In this document: positions 45,319-56,807 of the stretch, one piece after another | Layout: the number at the start of each line of letters is the position of its first letter | How positions within the stretch are numbered: position 1 is the stretch's first letter | Notes under the pieces: model-generated | What the model was told of the DNA's origin: nothing | The model's database searches: none | The model's input: only the letters and a program-made list of their open reading frames with translations | Program-made: the position numbers and the translations under genes | From: Chlorophyllum brunneum | Taxonomy: Eukaryota; Basidiomycota; Agaricomycetes; Agaricales; Agaricaceae | DNA: 64,000 nucleotides | Assembly (NCBI GenBank): GCA_963576785.1 | Contig: OY756150.1 | Span: 868,001-932,000 of the forward strand | Direction: 5' to 3'

Positions 45319-45719
45319 GTTATGTTTGACTAGCCAGTCATGTCCAAGGTATAAGTCTGTACTTTCCAACTGTGTTACCATTACTTTGATTTCTTCTATA
45401 TGTTTTCCATTGTCTAGTACCAGGTGTGCTATGTCTGTTATCTCCCCTTTTTTGTTTTCAGTTCTGTCAGTGTTGATTACTTATATCAGGGTTTTAAGAG
45501 GTTTGGTTGGAAGTCATTCCTCTTCTACCACTCTTTGTACTATGCACATGTGGGTGCATCCAGAGTCTACTAGTATGGTGATTTGTTTAGGTCCCTTCTT
45601 TGCTTTGATTGTCAAGTTGAGGAGAAGTTCACATGTCAAGTTTCTTTTTTGTGGGATCACATATTGTCTGTTGTGAAATAAAACAGGAACTCTAGAGTTA
45701 TTGGCTCACAGGTTTGTAC
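45319..45719 (-). pseudogene. Protease region of element F, truncated
   Basis: The minus strand holds the protease segment equivalent to 42720-43138 of E, with its DSGCTH-type motif recognisable near 45560. Cut at 45319 by the LTR of D. Confidence 0.7.
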
Positions 45720-46917
45720 CTACTTGGAGCCTTTGGCAAAATTCTCCTTTGTCTTTTCTTCTTGTTCAATCTCCTTGGTGATCTCCCTGATATGTACTTT
45801 CTTGGGTGCTTTGCAGTTTTTTGAGATGTGGCCCTGCTTTCCACAATTATAGCATGTTATTTTGGTGTACATGACTTTTGTCTTCTTACAGTAATATTTG
45901 GCAATATGTCTTTATAAGTTATAGTTGAAACATCTCAGTTTCCCATTCTGGTTGCTGTCTGCTCTTTGTCTACCAATCTCCATTAGTTGTCCTCCACCTC
46001 TGTATGTAACTCCTGTGTTGATGTCTCCTTAGGTAATGTCTGCAGTTTTGTATCCCTATCCTATTGCAAGGATTGTGTTTCTCTATTTGTTGTATGTGTC
46101 CAGGATTGAGGCTGGCAGATAGCCTACAATGGTCTTGATAATGTCTACTCTGGTGTGTCTCTTAAGGAAGAATATGGCATGTGTATTATCTGTTCCTGCT
46201 TAGGTCTTCAATGCTTTAAACTCTATTAAGAAGTCTATAGTATTTCTCTTTCCCTGTTTGAACAACTCTATTTCCCCTTTTGCTATCACTTTCCTATTCC
46301 CCAAGGAGAATGTGGCCACCATTTCCATTGTGAAATCATCAAATACTGGTGTTTTCTTATCTTGGATTGCCTGTAATTTGGTATTGGTATAAAGACCTGC
46401 TAGTCCTCCTTTCATCTATGCTAACACTCCAATTATCTTCTGCTTGTTATTGTCAATTTTGTTGAAGAGTGTCCATAAGGACATTGCTCTCTACCAATTG
46501 TCAAACTTGGTTCTATCTCCATTGAAATATCCTGGTTCCAGAGCTAAGTTCTTTGGGAAATTGATTTTATCAGCCATTTCTGATTCTATTCCAGGTTATT
46601 CATGTTCATATGTCTTGGTGACTTCTATGTTGGATGTTTCAGATTTGCTATGTCTGTCAGTCTTGGCAATTTCTATATCGGATGTGGTTTCAGCTTCACT
46701 GTGTTTGTTCTCATATGTCTCAGCAATTTCTATATTGAATGTGGTTTCAGTGACTTCTGTATCGTATATAGTCTTGGCAACTTCTGTGTTGAATAATGTC
46801 TCAAAGAGAGCTATATCTTTGTCTATGCTGTGGTCTGATTTCTGCTGTTTAAGGCCTTAAGGGATTTTTGGTTCTATTTGTTGGATCCTGTGGTTACTGA
46901 TGATCTCTGAATGTCTG

Positions 46918-47361
46918 TATTGTCATTTGCACTTTCTAAGCTGCATTCCATATGACTAGCTCTTCAGTATGTTAATTATCTAATATTTGTCATTGAGGCT
47001 GTGCCCTCTAACTCACATTATGTACTTCCTACTTATATATTTCATGAGCTGACTGATTGCTATTACTCCAATTATGCTACTGAATACTGCTGATGATATT
47101 GCAGTGTTTCAAGAGACTCTATAGTCATTACTGACTCATTACATGTAGTTATTACTTATAGGTCTTAGGATTTGCTACCCAAACACTTAGTATATAAAGC
47201 AGCATGTATTCTCTTATGTTTCTTTAGACAATCTACTCAATTATTCTACCTCACTCTACTTGACTCATAGCAACTCTACTAGTAACTTCACCATCTACTA
47301 ACCAAACTATCAGTAAGTCAAATTATCCATCTGTCACTGTGTGTTATTGTGCTGGAAAACA
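46918..47361 (+). repeat. 5' LTR of copia-2
   Basis: 444 bases, ending GCTGGAAAACA. The start is mutated (TATTGTCATTT against TGTTATCATTT in the partner). TATATAAAG near 47192. Confidence 0.88.
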
Positions 47362-47369
47362 GGTTATGG
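47362..47369 (+). other. Primer binding site of copia-2
   Basis: GGTTATGG, identical to the first eight bases of the copia-1 site and at the same place, directly after the LTR. It is consistent with initiator tRNA-Met anticodon-region priming. Confidence 0.55.
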
Positions 47370-47816
47370 CCTCCAGGAGGAGTTAAGGTTAAGGATGGTA
47401 TTGAGGAGGCTGCACTTATACCTAATCCATGTACTGATAACTAGGCTCCCATACCTATTCCAGAAGGGATCTTTATTCCTTATCCAAACATTAAAGTACC
47501 AAGAAAACTCCATAATCAAACTACTCTTCAGGTTTCATAGAGAGAAGGAAATGTCTATGGCAACTGCTAATACCTGAAGGATATTCTTAGGGACTATAAA
47601 AGGTACAAGCCTTTCAGTCAGCTAAGATGAGGACAATGGAATCCTAGCCAACATAATGCCCCTCCAGGGCTTGGTAATTGCATTCCAGGAGAAAATGAGT
47701 ATATGCCTAATAGGTTGCAACCTCCCCTGCTAGCATATGAGCAGAACATTGATATTAATTTGCCCATGCTTGAGCTGAGTGAGGAAGAGCTTCACTGATT
47801 AATTCATGAAGATGGT

Positions 47817-49398
47817 ATGGAGTTAATCCATTACTGCCTTTCTAAGGCCAGTACAACTTCTCTGTTACTACAGCTGGTCCAATTTTGGGACCTTGCCAAG
47901 TTGCCACCTACTGAGCATGATGAATGGCTTAAGGCATGCCTTGAAGAGCTCAATGTGCTCAGGAAATGCAATGTGTACAAGTTAGTAGACTGCCCTACCA
48001 AGGGTATTAACATTGTTAAAAATAGATGGGTCTTTAATACTAAGTTGGATGGTCATTGCCATACTCGACTAGTGGCAAAAGGTTTCTCACAGAAGGAAGG
48101 TCTTGACTACAATGAGCTTTTCTCTCCAGTTGTCTACTACAAAACTTCTTGTCTCCTGTTCTCCTTAGCAGCAGTCAAAGATTGGGAGATTGAAACCATT
48201 GACATAAAAACTACCTATTTATATAGCAATCTGGATGAAGAAATCTTCATGGGACAACTGGAAGGATTCACACTTGGACATAATAAAGTGTGGAGATTAC
48301 GAAAAGCATTGTATAGCCTTAAGCAAGCCGGCTTAGCTTGGTAGTACATAATGACAAAGTCACTGCTTGCCATGGATTTCAAGCAATATCTATTTAATAC
48401 TAGAATATATTACAATTGCTATCCAAAGACTAGCTTGATCATGATTGCCCTCATTTATGTCGATGATATTGTCTTCATGGGCAAGAAGTGCCCCAAATGA
48501 AGAAAAACTTCATAAAATAATAGAAATGTCATGACCTTGGAAAAACAACTGAGTTTCTTGGCATGACTATCTCATGGGACCAGAAGAACAAGTAGATCTA
48601 TGTCAATCAGATTCTATATCTCAATAAGGTCCTTGCTAAATTTGGTATTGCCACAAGACCAACTCAAATGCCTCTTTCAGTAGGATGTGCTTTCCTGCCC
48701 TATAAGGATACCATTGACCCTGGGTTCTACTAGAAGTACCAACAACTAGTTAGATCTCTGATGTATCTTATAATTGGCTTATAACCTAATATTGCTTATG
48801 CCATTATGAAACTCAGTCAGTAGATGGCTAGTCCATTAGAGGAGTATTACAAGCATAGTTTATACTTGTGCTGCTACCTTCTGAGTACACAATGCTATTG
48901 TCTCATTTTAATGGGCAATCAAAGAAGTCTATTCAAGGCTTTCCTAATTCTAACTTTGCAGGATATCTTACTATGTGCAAGTCTACTTCCAGCAACTTAG
49001 TCTTGTTTGCCAATAGACCAGTTTCCTGGTTGAGTTGCCAACAAGCCACCACAGTACTGTCTACCACAAAAGCCAAGTATGTCACTATATACAAGATATC
49101 TCATCAACTGATTTGGATCCATCAGTTACTTGGTAGGATTGGGTTCAAACAGCCTGCTCCATATCTCATGTGTGACAATCTAGGATCAACCTTCTGGGCT
49201 TTAAACCTGGTTGTTGAACATCAATCTAAACATATCACAATTTACTGGCACTTTATCCGTAAACTTGTTGAGACAGACAAAATAGAACTATTTTATGTGG
49301 AGTCTGAGAAGAACCCTGCTAACATCTGTACAAAAAGTCTGGATACTATTAAATTCCAACAATGTCACAATTATTTACCTATTCAGTTCAGTGCTTAA
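47817..49398 (+). pseudogene. copia-2 RT and RNase H, decayed
   Basis: RVT_2-type RT: NRWVFNTK, TRLVAKGFSQKEGLDY, IDIKTTYLYS, LYSLKQAG, then after stops YVDDIVFMG near 48460. RNase H remnant 48868-49398 ending with KNPANICTKSLDTIKF, aligned with KGTENPADILTKNLDKIKF of copia-1. Several stops and frame breaks. Confidence 0.85.
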
Positions 49399-49426
49399 TT
49401 TATATTGCACTTTGAACTAGGAGGAG

Positions 49427-49870
49427 TGTTATCATTTGCACTTTCTAAGCTGCATTCTATGTGACTAGCTCTTCAGTATATTAATTATCTAATATTTGTC
49501 ATCAAGGCTGCACCCTCTGACTCACATTATGTACCTTCTACTCATATATTTCATGAGCTGACTGATTGCTGTCACTCCAATTATGCTACTGGACACTGCT
49601 AATGATATTGTAGTGTTTTAAGGGACTTTGTAGTCATTACTAACTCATTATGTGTAGTTATTACTCATAGGTCTTAGGGTTTGCTACCCAGACACTTAGT
49701 ATATAAAGTAGCATATATTCTTTTATGTTTCTTTAGACAATCTACTCGATTATTCTACCTTGCTCTACTTGACTCACAGCAACTCTACTAGTAACTTCAC
49801 TATCTACTAACCAAACTATCAGTAAGTCAGATTATCCATCTATCACTGCATGTTACTGTGCTGGAAAACA
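49427..49870 (+). repeat. 3' LTR of copia-2
   Basis: 444 bases, TGTTATCATTT...GGAAAACA, preceded by the purine tract AGGAGGAG. Confidence 0.9.
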
Positions 49871-50023
49871 GTCTGTTGGTCTTGGAGCTCTGGGTCTTCT
49901 TGGTATTCTTGGTGAGCTACTGCTGCTCATATACTGTTGTCCTGGTTAGAGGCTATTATTCCAAGCCTAGTTATGAATAGTGGCACTTTTCTTACAAGAT
50001 GAGTCAAATGACACTTTACCAAA

Positions 50024-50327
50024 TGTTATGATCTTAGTCTAGGACTCAGGTTGCAAGTCTTTGGATAAAGACAAGAAAGTAGAGAAAAGAGTAAGAGATA
50101 ATGCAATTGGTAAAGTGTAAGGAATACATTAAGTATTACTACACTTTATATACTAGTGGTGAATACTAAAAATAAGGGAACAGGGTAAAGGAGTTATAGT
50201 GACAAGTAGAATGAGTTAGAAAGAGTATAGCCATAAGAGATAAGACAGGAGATGAAACAGATATTCTAGAATGATGAGTATAATAGGTACATGATAGGAA
50301 TGTAATGTCTATCTATAGTTCATAACA
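50024..50327 (-). repeat. 5' LTR of element F
   Basis: 304 bases, TGTTATG...ATAACA. The primer site ACACTTTACCAA (complement) lies just left of it. Confidence 0.88.
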
Positions 50328-50994
50328 CCAACCTAGTTGTTGAATATTAGTCTAAATATATCACAATTTACTGGCATTTCATCTATGAACTTTTTGAGAT
50401 ATGCAAAATAGAACTATTTTATATAAAGTCTGAAAAGAATCCTGCTGATATCTGCATGAAAAGTCTGGGAACTATTAAATTCCAACAATATTGCAATTAT
50501 TTACCTATTCAGTTTGGTGCTTGGTTCATATTGCACTTTGAGCTAGGAGGAGTGTTATTATTTGTACTTACTATAGCCACATTCTATGTGACTAGCTCTT
50601 TGGTATTATTCATATAATATTCATTATCAAGGCTGTGCCCTCTAACTCACATTATGTACCATTTTCTCATGTATTTCATGAGCTGACTGATCCCTGTCAC
50701 TCTCATTATGCTACTGGACACTACTAATCATATTGTAGTATTTCAAGGGACTATGAAGTCATTACTGACTCATTATGTATAGTTATTACTCATAGGTCTT
50801 AGGGTTTGCTACCCAGACATTTAGAGTATAAAGCAGTATGTATTCTCTTATGTTTTCTTAAGATAATCTACTCAATTTCTACCTTGCTCTACTTGACTTA
50901 ACAGCAACTCTCTTAGTTCTTTACCATTCTAACTAACCACTATCAGTAAGTCAGATTATCCATCTGTCACTGTATGTTACTGTGCTGGAAAACA
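50328..50994 (+). mobile_element. Ty1/copia element copia-3, 3' fragment
   Basis: RNase H C-terminal remnant (50328-50525, homologous to 49200-49400) followed by a 442-base 3' LTR (50553-50994) of the copia-2 family, ending GCTGGAAAACA. Everything upstream is cut at the LTR of F. Confidence 0.85.
50553..50994 (+). repeat. 3' LTR of copia-3
   Basis: TGTTATTATTT...GGAAAACA. Diverged from the copia-2 LTRs at many sites. Confidence 0.85.
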
Positions 50995-51630
50995 CAATGG
51001 CTACTTCATGGCCTACCTGCAGAAGTTATCCTGATTAGTCCCAATTTAGTTACCCATCCTCTTCCCAATTCCTATTATCTGGTTCTCCATGCTGCACATT
51101 TATCAGGTATTGGAAGATATCTTAGTCAAGTCTTACAAGGGACGGGGCATGCATAAGACTGGAATTCAATTATGTCAACAAATATATATATATATATATA
51201 TTTCTTGATTCTTTTCATTTTCTGGCTCTATACTGGATGGAATAGAATTATTATGGGTATTACAATGAACTATGAACTTGGCTGATCAGATGGTGGTGAC
51301 AGGTACCTGTAAGATTACCATGTTAAACAGAATTTTGTACATCAACATTCAATTTAGACCATATGAGACAATGTAAGTATGTACAAAGCCTGCGCACTTG
51401 TACGAAGTGGAACCATCCACAAGGTACGGGCTCTTGCACCGAAGAACGAGTATCGGAGGGCCGCATATGTCCCACTATATATATATAAAATTATGGCGGG
51501 AGGAATGAGTTCTGTGGTATTATGCGTAGAAGTAGATGTCAGGGGTCGGTCTAAAAGAGGAAGGACTGCCGCCGTCCCTCGATCGACTAAACAAGCAACG
51601 ATGGAAGGCCTAACGCTCTTTCCCCTAGGG
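50995..51630. other. Intergenic, no supported gene
   Basis: Right border of the repeat block. It holds a (TA)n microsatellite and then rising GC content toward the host genes. Open frames here look like shadows without domains. Confidence 0.5.
51182..51205. repeat. (TA)n microsatellite
   Basis: Uninterrupted alternating A/T for about 24 bases. A shorter one lies near 51475-51487. Confidence 0.9.
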
Positions 51631-52765
51631 CTACGATCTGGATGCGTCCCATTCTGAGTCATCATTGCTCTGACCGCTGTTTTGAGTCCGACGTTTCTTT
51701 TTTCCCGGGTGCGTATCCTCGGTATTTTCTTCGACTTGGTCGTTAACCGTACGAGGTACTTTTTCCTCTTTTTGTTTCTTTTTCTTCCTTGTCAGTTGGT
51801 TCACGGTGAGGTATCTGTCGTTTGTTGAAGGGAGAGATTGCTCAAAAAGTGAGGCCGTATGCTCGGAAAGCAGGTTATTGAGACGAGAGCGGCTGGCGTG
51901 GACAAGAGACTGACGGTGAAGCGCTAGCCATATTTGGGGATTGGCAGACATGTGGTAGGGTTGCAGTCGAGACGCACCTGTAGTAGGTGAAGGAGGAGGG
52001 AGAGCAGTTGAAGTTGACGTAGGAGTTGGCTCATAGAGGGTTTCCATTGTTGTGATCAAGTTCCGTAATATCCTGGTTTACAAGTCAACTGGTTCGTGTG
52101 AACCAAAGGAATGGAAGGACGTACGTTTCGTCTACTAGGTGAGCCGCCATTGGGGAACACAATATATTGACCAAATCATGCCAGTCAAAAGGTTCTATCC
52201 GGTTCTGCATGCCGTCGGAACGAGCCACTGTATGGGCGCATATAAGGGCGAAGAGTGACTCGAGGCGGGTCTCAACGACGGGTGTGATTACTTCGGCAAG
52301 ATGCTGCATATATGCGTCTTCATCATCGCTGCTACTATCATGGTCAGTTTCCACATCCTCTTCATGCTTGACAACATCTTCGGAGTCAGAGTCTGGTTCG
52401 ATAGATGCGAGGAGAGCTTGCTTGACAACAGCCTGGATCTCGTCTTGCAAACCCCAATCTGGTGGAGGCACATCCTTCAAGGGAAGGGGCCACCGGGTCC
52501 ATTGGTCTCTATTCCTCCAATTCGGTGATCCTGGTTCAGATTGAGAGCGCTTTCGTTTGCGGGTGCCAGCACCGATGCTTGTTGATGCAGTTGCGGTGGA
52601 CTCTTCCGGTTCTGGCGCTCCAGATTTGTGATCAATGGGTTCCGGAGAACGAGTAAGGTGAGCGGTGACATCGAGTGTCTGGGTGGTCCTGAGAGCGCGA
52701 AGAAGGCTGGAGTATTCAGTGAGCTCGTCGCGGAGGGCAGTCGGAACGCGTTGGCGGCGAGCCAT
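51631..52765 (-). CDS. RRN9-domain-like protein (putative RNA polymerase I initiation factor subunit)
   Basis: Two exons: 52125-52765 and 51631-52072, joined by a GT-AG intron of 52 bases, giving 360 aa. The N-terminal block (ELTEYSSLLRALRTT, residues 13-27) and the block QWTRWPLPLKDVPPPDWGLQDEI (residues 88-110) resemble the Rrn9 domain of the RNA polymerase I upstream activation factor. That is recognition from memory of the family and could be wrong. An acidic Ser/Asp/Glu stretch follows (residues 123-150). The C-terminal part is basic with a Lys-rich nuclear-localisation-like run (RKKKKKQKEEK; KKKRR). Divergent from RPL41 with only 183 bases between start codons. If correct, the protein acts in the nucleolus. 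Confidence 0.6.
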
Positions 52766-52948
52766 GAGAGGCGATTATTTTTGGGCGGGCTGTGACGTCA
52801 TGAAGCCGTGAGAAGGGATGAGTAAGAACTGTACAGGACGCGCTTAGTCGTCTCACGGGTATGGGAGTGTGCTCCTCAGGTCCACCCACCACATCGTCAC
52901 GTATGTCCCGCTGCTGCTGCCTCGATAAGCTGCTGATACACTTTCAGA
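52766..52948. promoter_or_regulatory. Shared divergent promoter region (RRN9-like / RPL41)
   Basis: 183 bases separate the two ATGs. A probable 5' UTR intron of RPL41 lies at 52901-52947 (GTATGT...TTTCAG), two bases ahead of nothing but an A and the ATG. The shared region would couple two ribosome-biogenesis-related genes, which is suggestive only. Confidence 0.45.
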
Positions 52949-53076
52949 ATGAGAGAGAAGTGGAAAAAGAAGAGATCCCGCAGGCTCAGGCGCAAACGCA
53001 GAAAGATGAGAGCCCGCTCCAGTATGTCGACCATCTTGCACATAGCCAGCCACTCACTCCCATCTCCGCAGAATAA
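52949..53076 (+). CDS. RPL41: 60S ribosomal protein eL41
   Basis: Smallest ribosomal protein, 25 aa, almost entirely Arg/Lys: MREKWKKKRSRRL, then RRKRRKMRARSK. Two exons: 52949-53021 and 53072-53076, joined by a 50-base GT-AG intron (GTATGT...CGCAG). The second exon supplies only two bases of the final Lys codon plus the TAA. The length (25 codons) and ending RSK match the eL41 family exactly. A UTR intron probably ends two bases before the ATG. Confidence 0.92.
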
Positions 53077-53408
53077 ACGACCCTAGTGTGTGCGGGCAGA
53101 TGTAAAAGCCTTTGCGCGTCTCGTTCATTTCGATCGCTTTCCATTGGCCTGTATACATGACAATGCAATCGTGAGTCCCATAGCCATGGGGGATTCACTT
53201 TTGTATGTTAGTTCTGTTGGGGTTTGGACTGTCTTCGGTCAAGTTGCAGTTCGTCTTCGACGGAATTGATTGGGTTGTTTGAACGAGCTTAACACTGAAT
53301 TAAATAAATCATCTCAATCGCCCGAAAATCTGATTTCCAATATTTATGTCAGCGGCCCTCATGTGACGCGGACGCGTTGTGAGTGACGCCGCGTCTTAAT
53401 TATCTACC
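53077..53408. other. RPL41 3' UTR and RSC7 promoter region
   Basis: No further coding sequence seen. It lies between two same-strand genes. Confidence 0.5.
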
Positions 53409-55340
53409 ATGAAGTCCTCTGGCAAGATTGTCATCAGACCTCGAACAACAAAGCGCTCAGGCGCACCAGCACAGCGCGCAACCTCAGAGGCAGACAGTGA
53501 GGCCCAACTAGGCTCAGTCAAAGAGGAAAACGAAACCGAAAACGACCAAATGGACGCCGACGACGAGAGTGACCACGACAACATAGACGATGATAATGAC
53601 ACCACAAATCAACCAGCCGACGATGAAGACGGTGCTGAAGATGAGAATGGCGAAGGGGAAGCAACGCGTGCACCCATCAAACGTGCTCGGGGAAGACCCA
53701 GGGGCGCTGGTCCCAAATCTTCTGGAACTTCAACACCGCGAGGGCGACCGAGAGGTCGTGGACGGGCCAGGGTCAGGACAAAGGCTACCGGAGGAGCAGG
53801 ACTGACAATACGGCTCAAAGCGCCTAAAGGCGAAGATGAGGATGGCAGTGACGGTGAACACAGTCCCGAGGCCGAAGTCCCCACACCCGCTACTGTCCCC
53901 ACAGCTGCTGCTGAACCTCAAGAAGAAGCGCCAGCAAAAGAAGCACCTATGGGAGGTGGAAAGCCCTTCAGGAAGATCGCGGACAAAGTCTATGTTATTG
54001 ACGGTGACGAATTCATCACGGAGGAAAATCCCAAGGGCGACGAGAAAATTGACAAGTGGGGGAATCTTCTTGGCGGTACGCCTCACTTTCGCGCACGTAC
54101 GTAGAAACTGATAAAGCCGGTATCTTCTAGGGCGCAAATTCAAGGCTTCTACATTTGCGTTACCAAACCGCCATCCTCAACGTCAATATATGCTCGCCAT
54201 TGACGCTGCCCGAACATCCGGTTTCCGCGACTCGCTATATTACTTCCGCCGGAACCCCCTCGCCTTCAAGCTCAATGCTACCCAGCCAGAGAAAGACTTT
54301 CTCATTTCAGAAGGCAAACTCGGCTCCCACCTGCGAACAAGGAGTGTTACACTTATCACCGCAAGGAGCGCCTTCAAACTACACGGGAGTAAAATGGTCC
54401 TTGGTATGCCAATACATAGACAGCTAAATAACATCGGCATACTCATAACTGAGTTCCAGATGGTAGATGGGTAACAGACGACTACTATGAAGAAAAAGTA
54501 CTTGCCGAAATAACAACCAAAGGTCTACAAGCTGGTGACCTAGTCGGTGAACTCCCAGACCCTAATGCACCCGCTCATCCTCCACCGGACGCCAATTCTC
54601 TCGCCAACTCTGCCTTCGCATCTTCATCCAATGTCAACGTCGCCGGAGGTGGCGGGGTATACCGAGCTGGAGGACCTACAACGATATTCGGCGGAAGTGG
54701 CTGGGGCCCATTTAGTGATGGACCGCTGAACGCCGTGAGGAAAAGTCTGCTGAGTAGGGATGGTGTGACGGAGGAGAACTGGATGTGGATGATGGCTGGG
54801 CGAGTCGGCGAGGCAGACGAAGAGTGGACAAGGCTACGGAAGGAGGGGAGAGGAAAAGCTGGATTGGCGGTTGATGGTGTTGTAATGGGAGGGAGAGGGA
54901 GCGCTTGGGAGAGACCTAATTCTATTCCAGAGGATGTGAAGGGGAAGAAGGTTGTGCGAGGCGAAGACGGCAACACCGCAGGCGCGGGCAAAAAGCGGAA
55001 AGCCACTGAACGGAACGGTCCTCTTGGTGTTCACGAGCCACATACAAACATGATTCTATGTGAGTCTTCGGCTCTTGGGTTGAAACTAGCCTGACAGGCA
55101 ATTTCTCTAGACCACTCAGCCACACAGCCAACACGAGCGATATGGCAACTGATACCCAGCTCGGAAAAACGCGTTCTAGGAGGCACGAGGGCCGGGAATG
55201 GTGCTTGGAGTATCGCAAGGGTCGACACCCTCATGCAGCTACCTGAGGAAGACGAAGAAGCACAGGCGAACACAGAAAAGAAACAACACGAGCGAGACGT
55301 ATACATCAAGGGGGCAGAAGAGATGTTCGCGTGTGCGTGA
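53409..55340 (+). CDS. RSC7: Chromatin-remodelling complex subunit RSC7/Npl6-like
   Basis: Four exons: 53409-54075, 54131-54403, 54460-55059, 55111-55340, total 589 aa, all introns GT-AG of 50-56 bases. Residues 1-185 are disordered: acidic, then AT-hook-like GRP/RGRPRG motifs (residues 95-120). The conserved RSC7 domain follows from about residue 197: VIDGDEFITEENPKGDEKIDKWGNLLGG, then KFKASTFALPNRHPQRQYMLAIDAARTSGFRDSLYYFRRNP, TARSAFKLHGSKMVL and DGRWVTDDYYEE. In yeast RSC7 is a subunit of the RSC ATP-dependent remodeller, acting in the nucleus. A long linker, then a C-terminal block (THSAT-like YHSATQPTRAIWQLI) completes it. ATG 53409 opens the first exon with no upstream in-frame ATG of note. 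Confidence 0.92.
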
Positions 55341-56807
55341 GTGATCGAGGTGCGAGTACGATGCCGAGGGATATGAGCGTGCTGAGTACGAGATGAACTT
55401 GTAGAGTATCGTCATATTCTTCATTATCCGATTGTGTTGATTCCTTGGAGGTTCGGACAGGTAATATGGATCCAAATGTATGATACCCGATCATTTTGAC
55501 GTCCAGGTGTGCCATTTTCAATCTTGCTCTGAACAAAGCAGACCGGTAGAGGATTTAAGAGTGACAACTGTCTTTGAGCACAGCCAATCTAATGACTGGC
55601 CCGAACATGGCCCCGCAGCAAAAGCTGCAGGAAAAAAAAAAACATGAACATGAGTTACTGTATAAGCGAAAGGTTGCAGCGATACGCACTGGCCAACAAG
55701 ACCCGAGATCCCGAGAAGCCCGACCCCATGAACGAAACACAGGAACCTGACGCACAATAGAGACACGGAATATACGAGATGATTTGACAGACTACCGTTC
55801 AGCCACATCATAACCTGCAACCCCGCATGGACGGAGAGGCTACGGAACTTTTACAAGAACAACATCATTCCTATGCCTTCTCCGAAAATGACATTGATAA
55901 TCTGCAAAGGCTGTTGTTATTTCCACCGCTGTATGAACCCGAGCAAGTCAGTCCAACTCCCGGGTACCTCTCTCATCCCTTAAGGCCACAAAGAAATAAA
56001 ATTGTCGTTTTTGGCTCCAGAGGGGATACTCAGAAAAATAAAGTTTTGAATGTTTAAAGTTCTTCGGGACTAAAGTAGTACTTGTGAGAGTGGAACGTTC
56101 TCAGGAAATATCACCGTATGAATAGGATTGTGACTCACCATGAGGAATGTAGCCACCTGTAGGTCATGAGCAGGGAGTATTGGTAACTAAAGAGCAACTT
56201 CCCGGTTACCGCCGGAGATGTGTTTTTGGGGACGAAGGAGCAATATATCGGAAACCAGGGTGGTGCTGGCGATTCCGGGGCTGCTATGGTAGATGTTTAA
56301 GTGGAGGATTCAGGATAAATCCAAGACGGAAGCGCTGACGCTTTGAATAGGCGTCTGCACTAGATGACGTGGGGCTCAGTTATGCAAAGGTCAGCTTCGG
56401 TCAAGGTCCACACTTAAGGGCAGTGTTGAGCGTTGAGCGCTCAGGGAGTCCGCTCCATTGATGGTAGTTATAAGCAAGGACAGTATCTATTAGCACTCCA
56501 TTTGTCAGTCTCGAGTGTGTTATACATTTAGTAGATCGTGCGATAAGACAGATAAAATTCATAATGATTCGTAGGATATTCATCAAGGCAATTGCAGGAT
56601 TCAAGACCAGGAGATAGAGAACGGACAACTACAGATATCAAACTGCCTCCTGCCATGACTTGTTTGAAGGAGTGCGCGGGCCGAAAAGACCTGGGCTCTG
56701 GGCGCGTGGAACGGTTAGACTAGGTTCAATGGACGGTGGAGTGGGGGCTTGGCTGGGATCAGCTAGGGGAGAGTCAGGACAATTGCACGAGGTTCTCGAG
56801 AAGAAAA
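55341..56807. other. Intergenic between convergent genes, no supported gene
   Basis: Lies between the 3' ends of RSC7 (+) and the large minus-strand gene. A 76-codon frame at 55827-56057 and others were examined. None shows a domain or splice partner. Confidence 0.5.

Larger units (their letters stand above)
46918..49870 (+). mobile_element. Ty1/copia element copia-2, internally deleted
   Basis: 2,953 bases: LTRs 46918-47361 and 49427-49870 (444 bases each) and GTCTG duplication at 46913-46917 and 49871-49875. Only 455 bases separate the 5' LTR from the RT region, so gag, protease and integrase are missing. The remaining internal part is the integrase-RT linker, RT and RNase H. GGTTATGG directly follows the 5' LTR. 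Decayed by many stops. Confidence 0.9.
45720..49930 (-). pseudogene. gag of element F, split by copia-2
   Basis: Zinc-knuckle region near 45830-45940, core near 46200-46560 and a longer acidic repeat region (46600-46810, several more repeat units than in C or E). The last codons next to the ATG lie beyond copia-2 at 49871-49930. Split site flanked by GTCTG. Confidence 0.8.
45319..50327 (-). mobile_element. Ty3/gypsy element F, 5' part only, interrupted by copia-2
   Basis: Minus-strand remnant: 5' LTR 50024-50327, primer site, gag (45720-46917 and 49871-49930) and a piece of protease (45319-45719). Everything downstream of the protease is missing at the junction with D's LTR. Same subfamily as A. 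Confidence 0.85.

Noticed and set aside
17447..46917. A and F as a single element with one gag
   Set aside because: Both carry their own full gag region, so they are two separate remnants of the same subfamily.
55827..56057. 76-codon open frame downstream of RSC7
   Set aside because: No domain, no splice partner, ordinary length for a chance frame in this composition.
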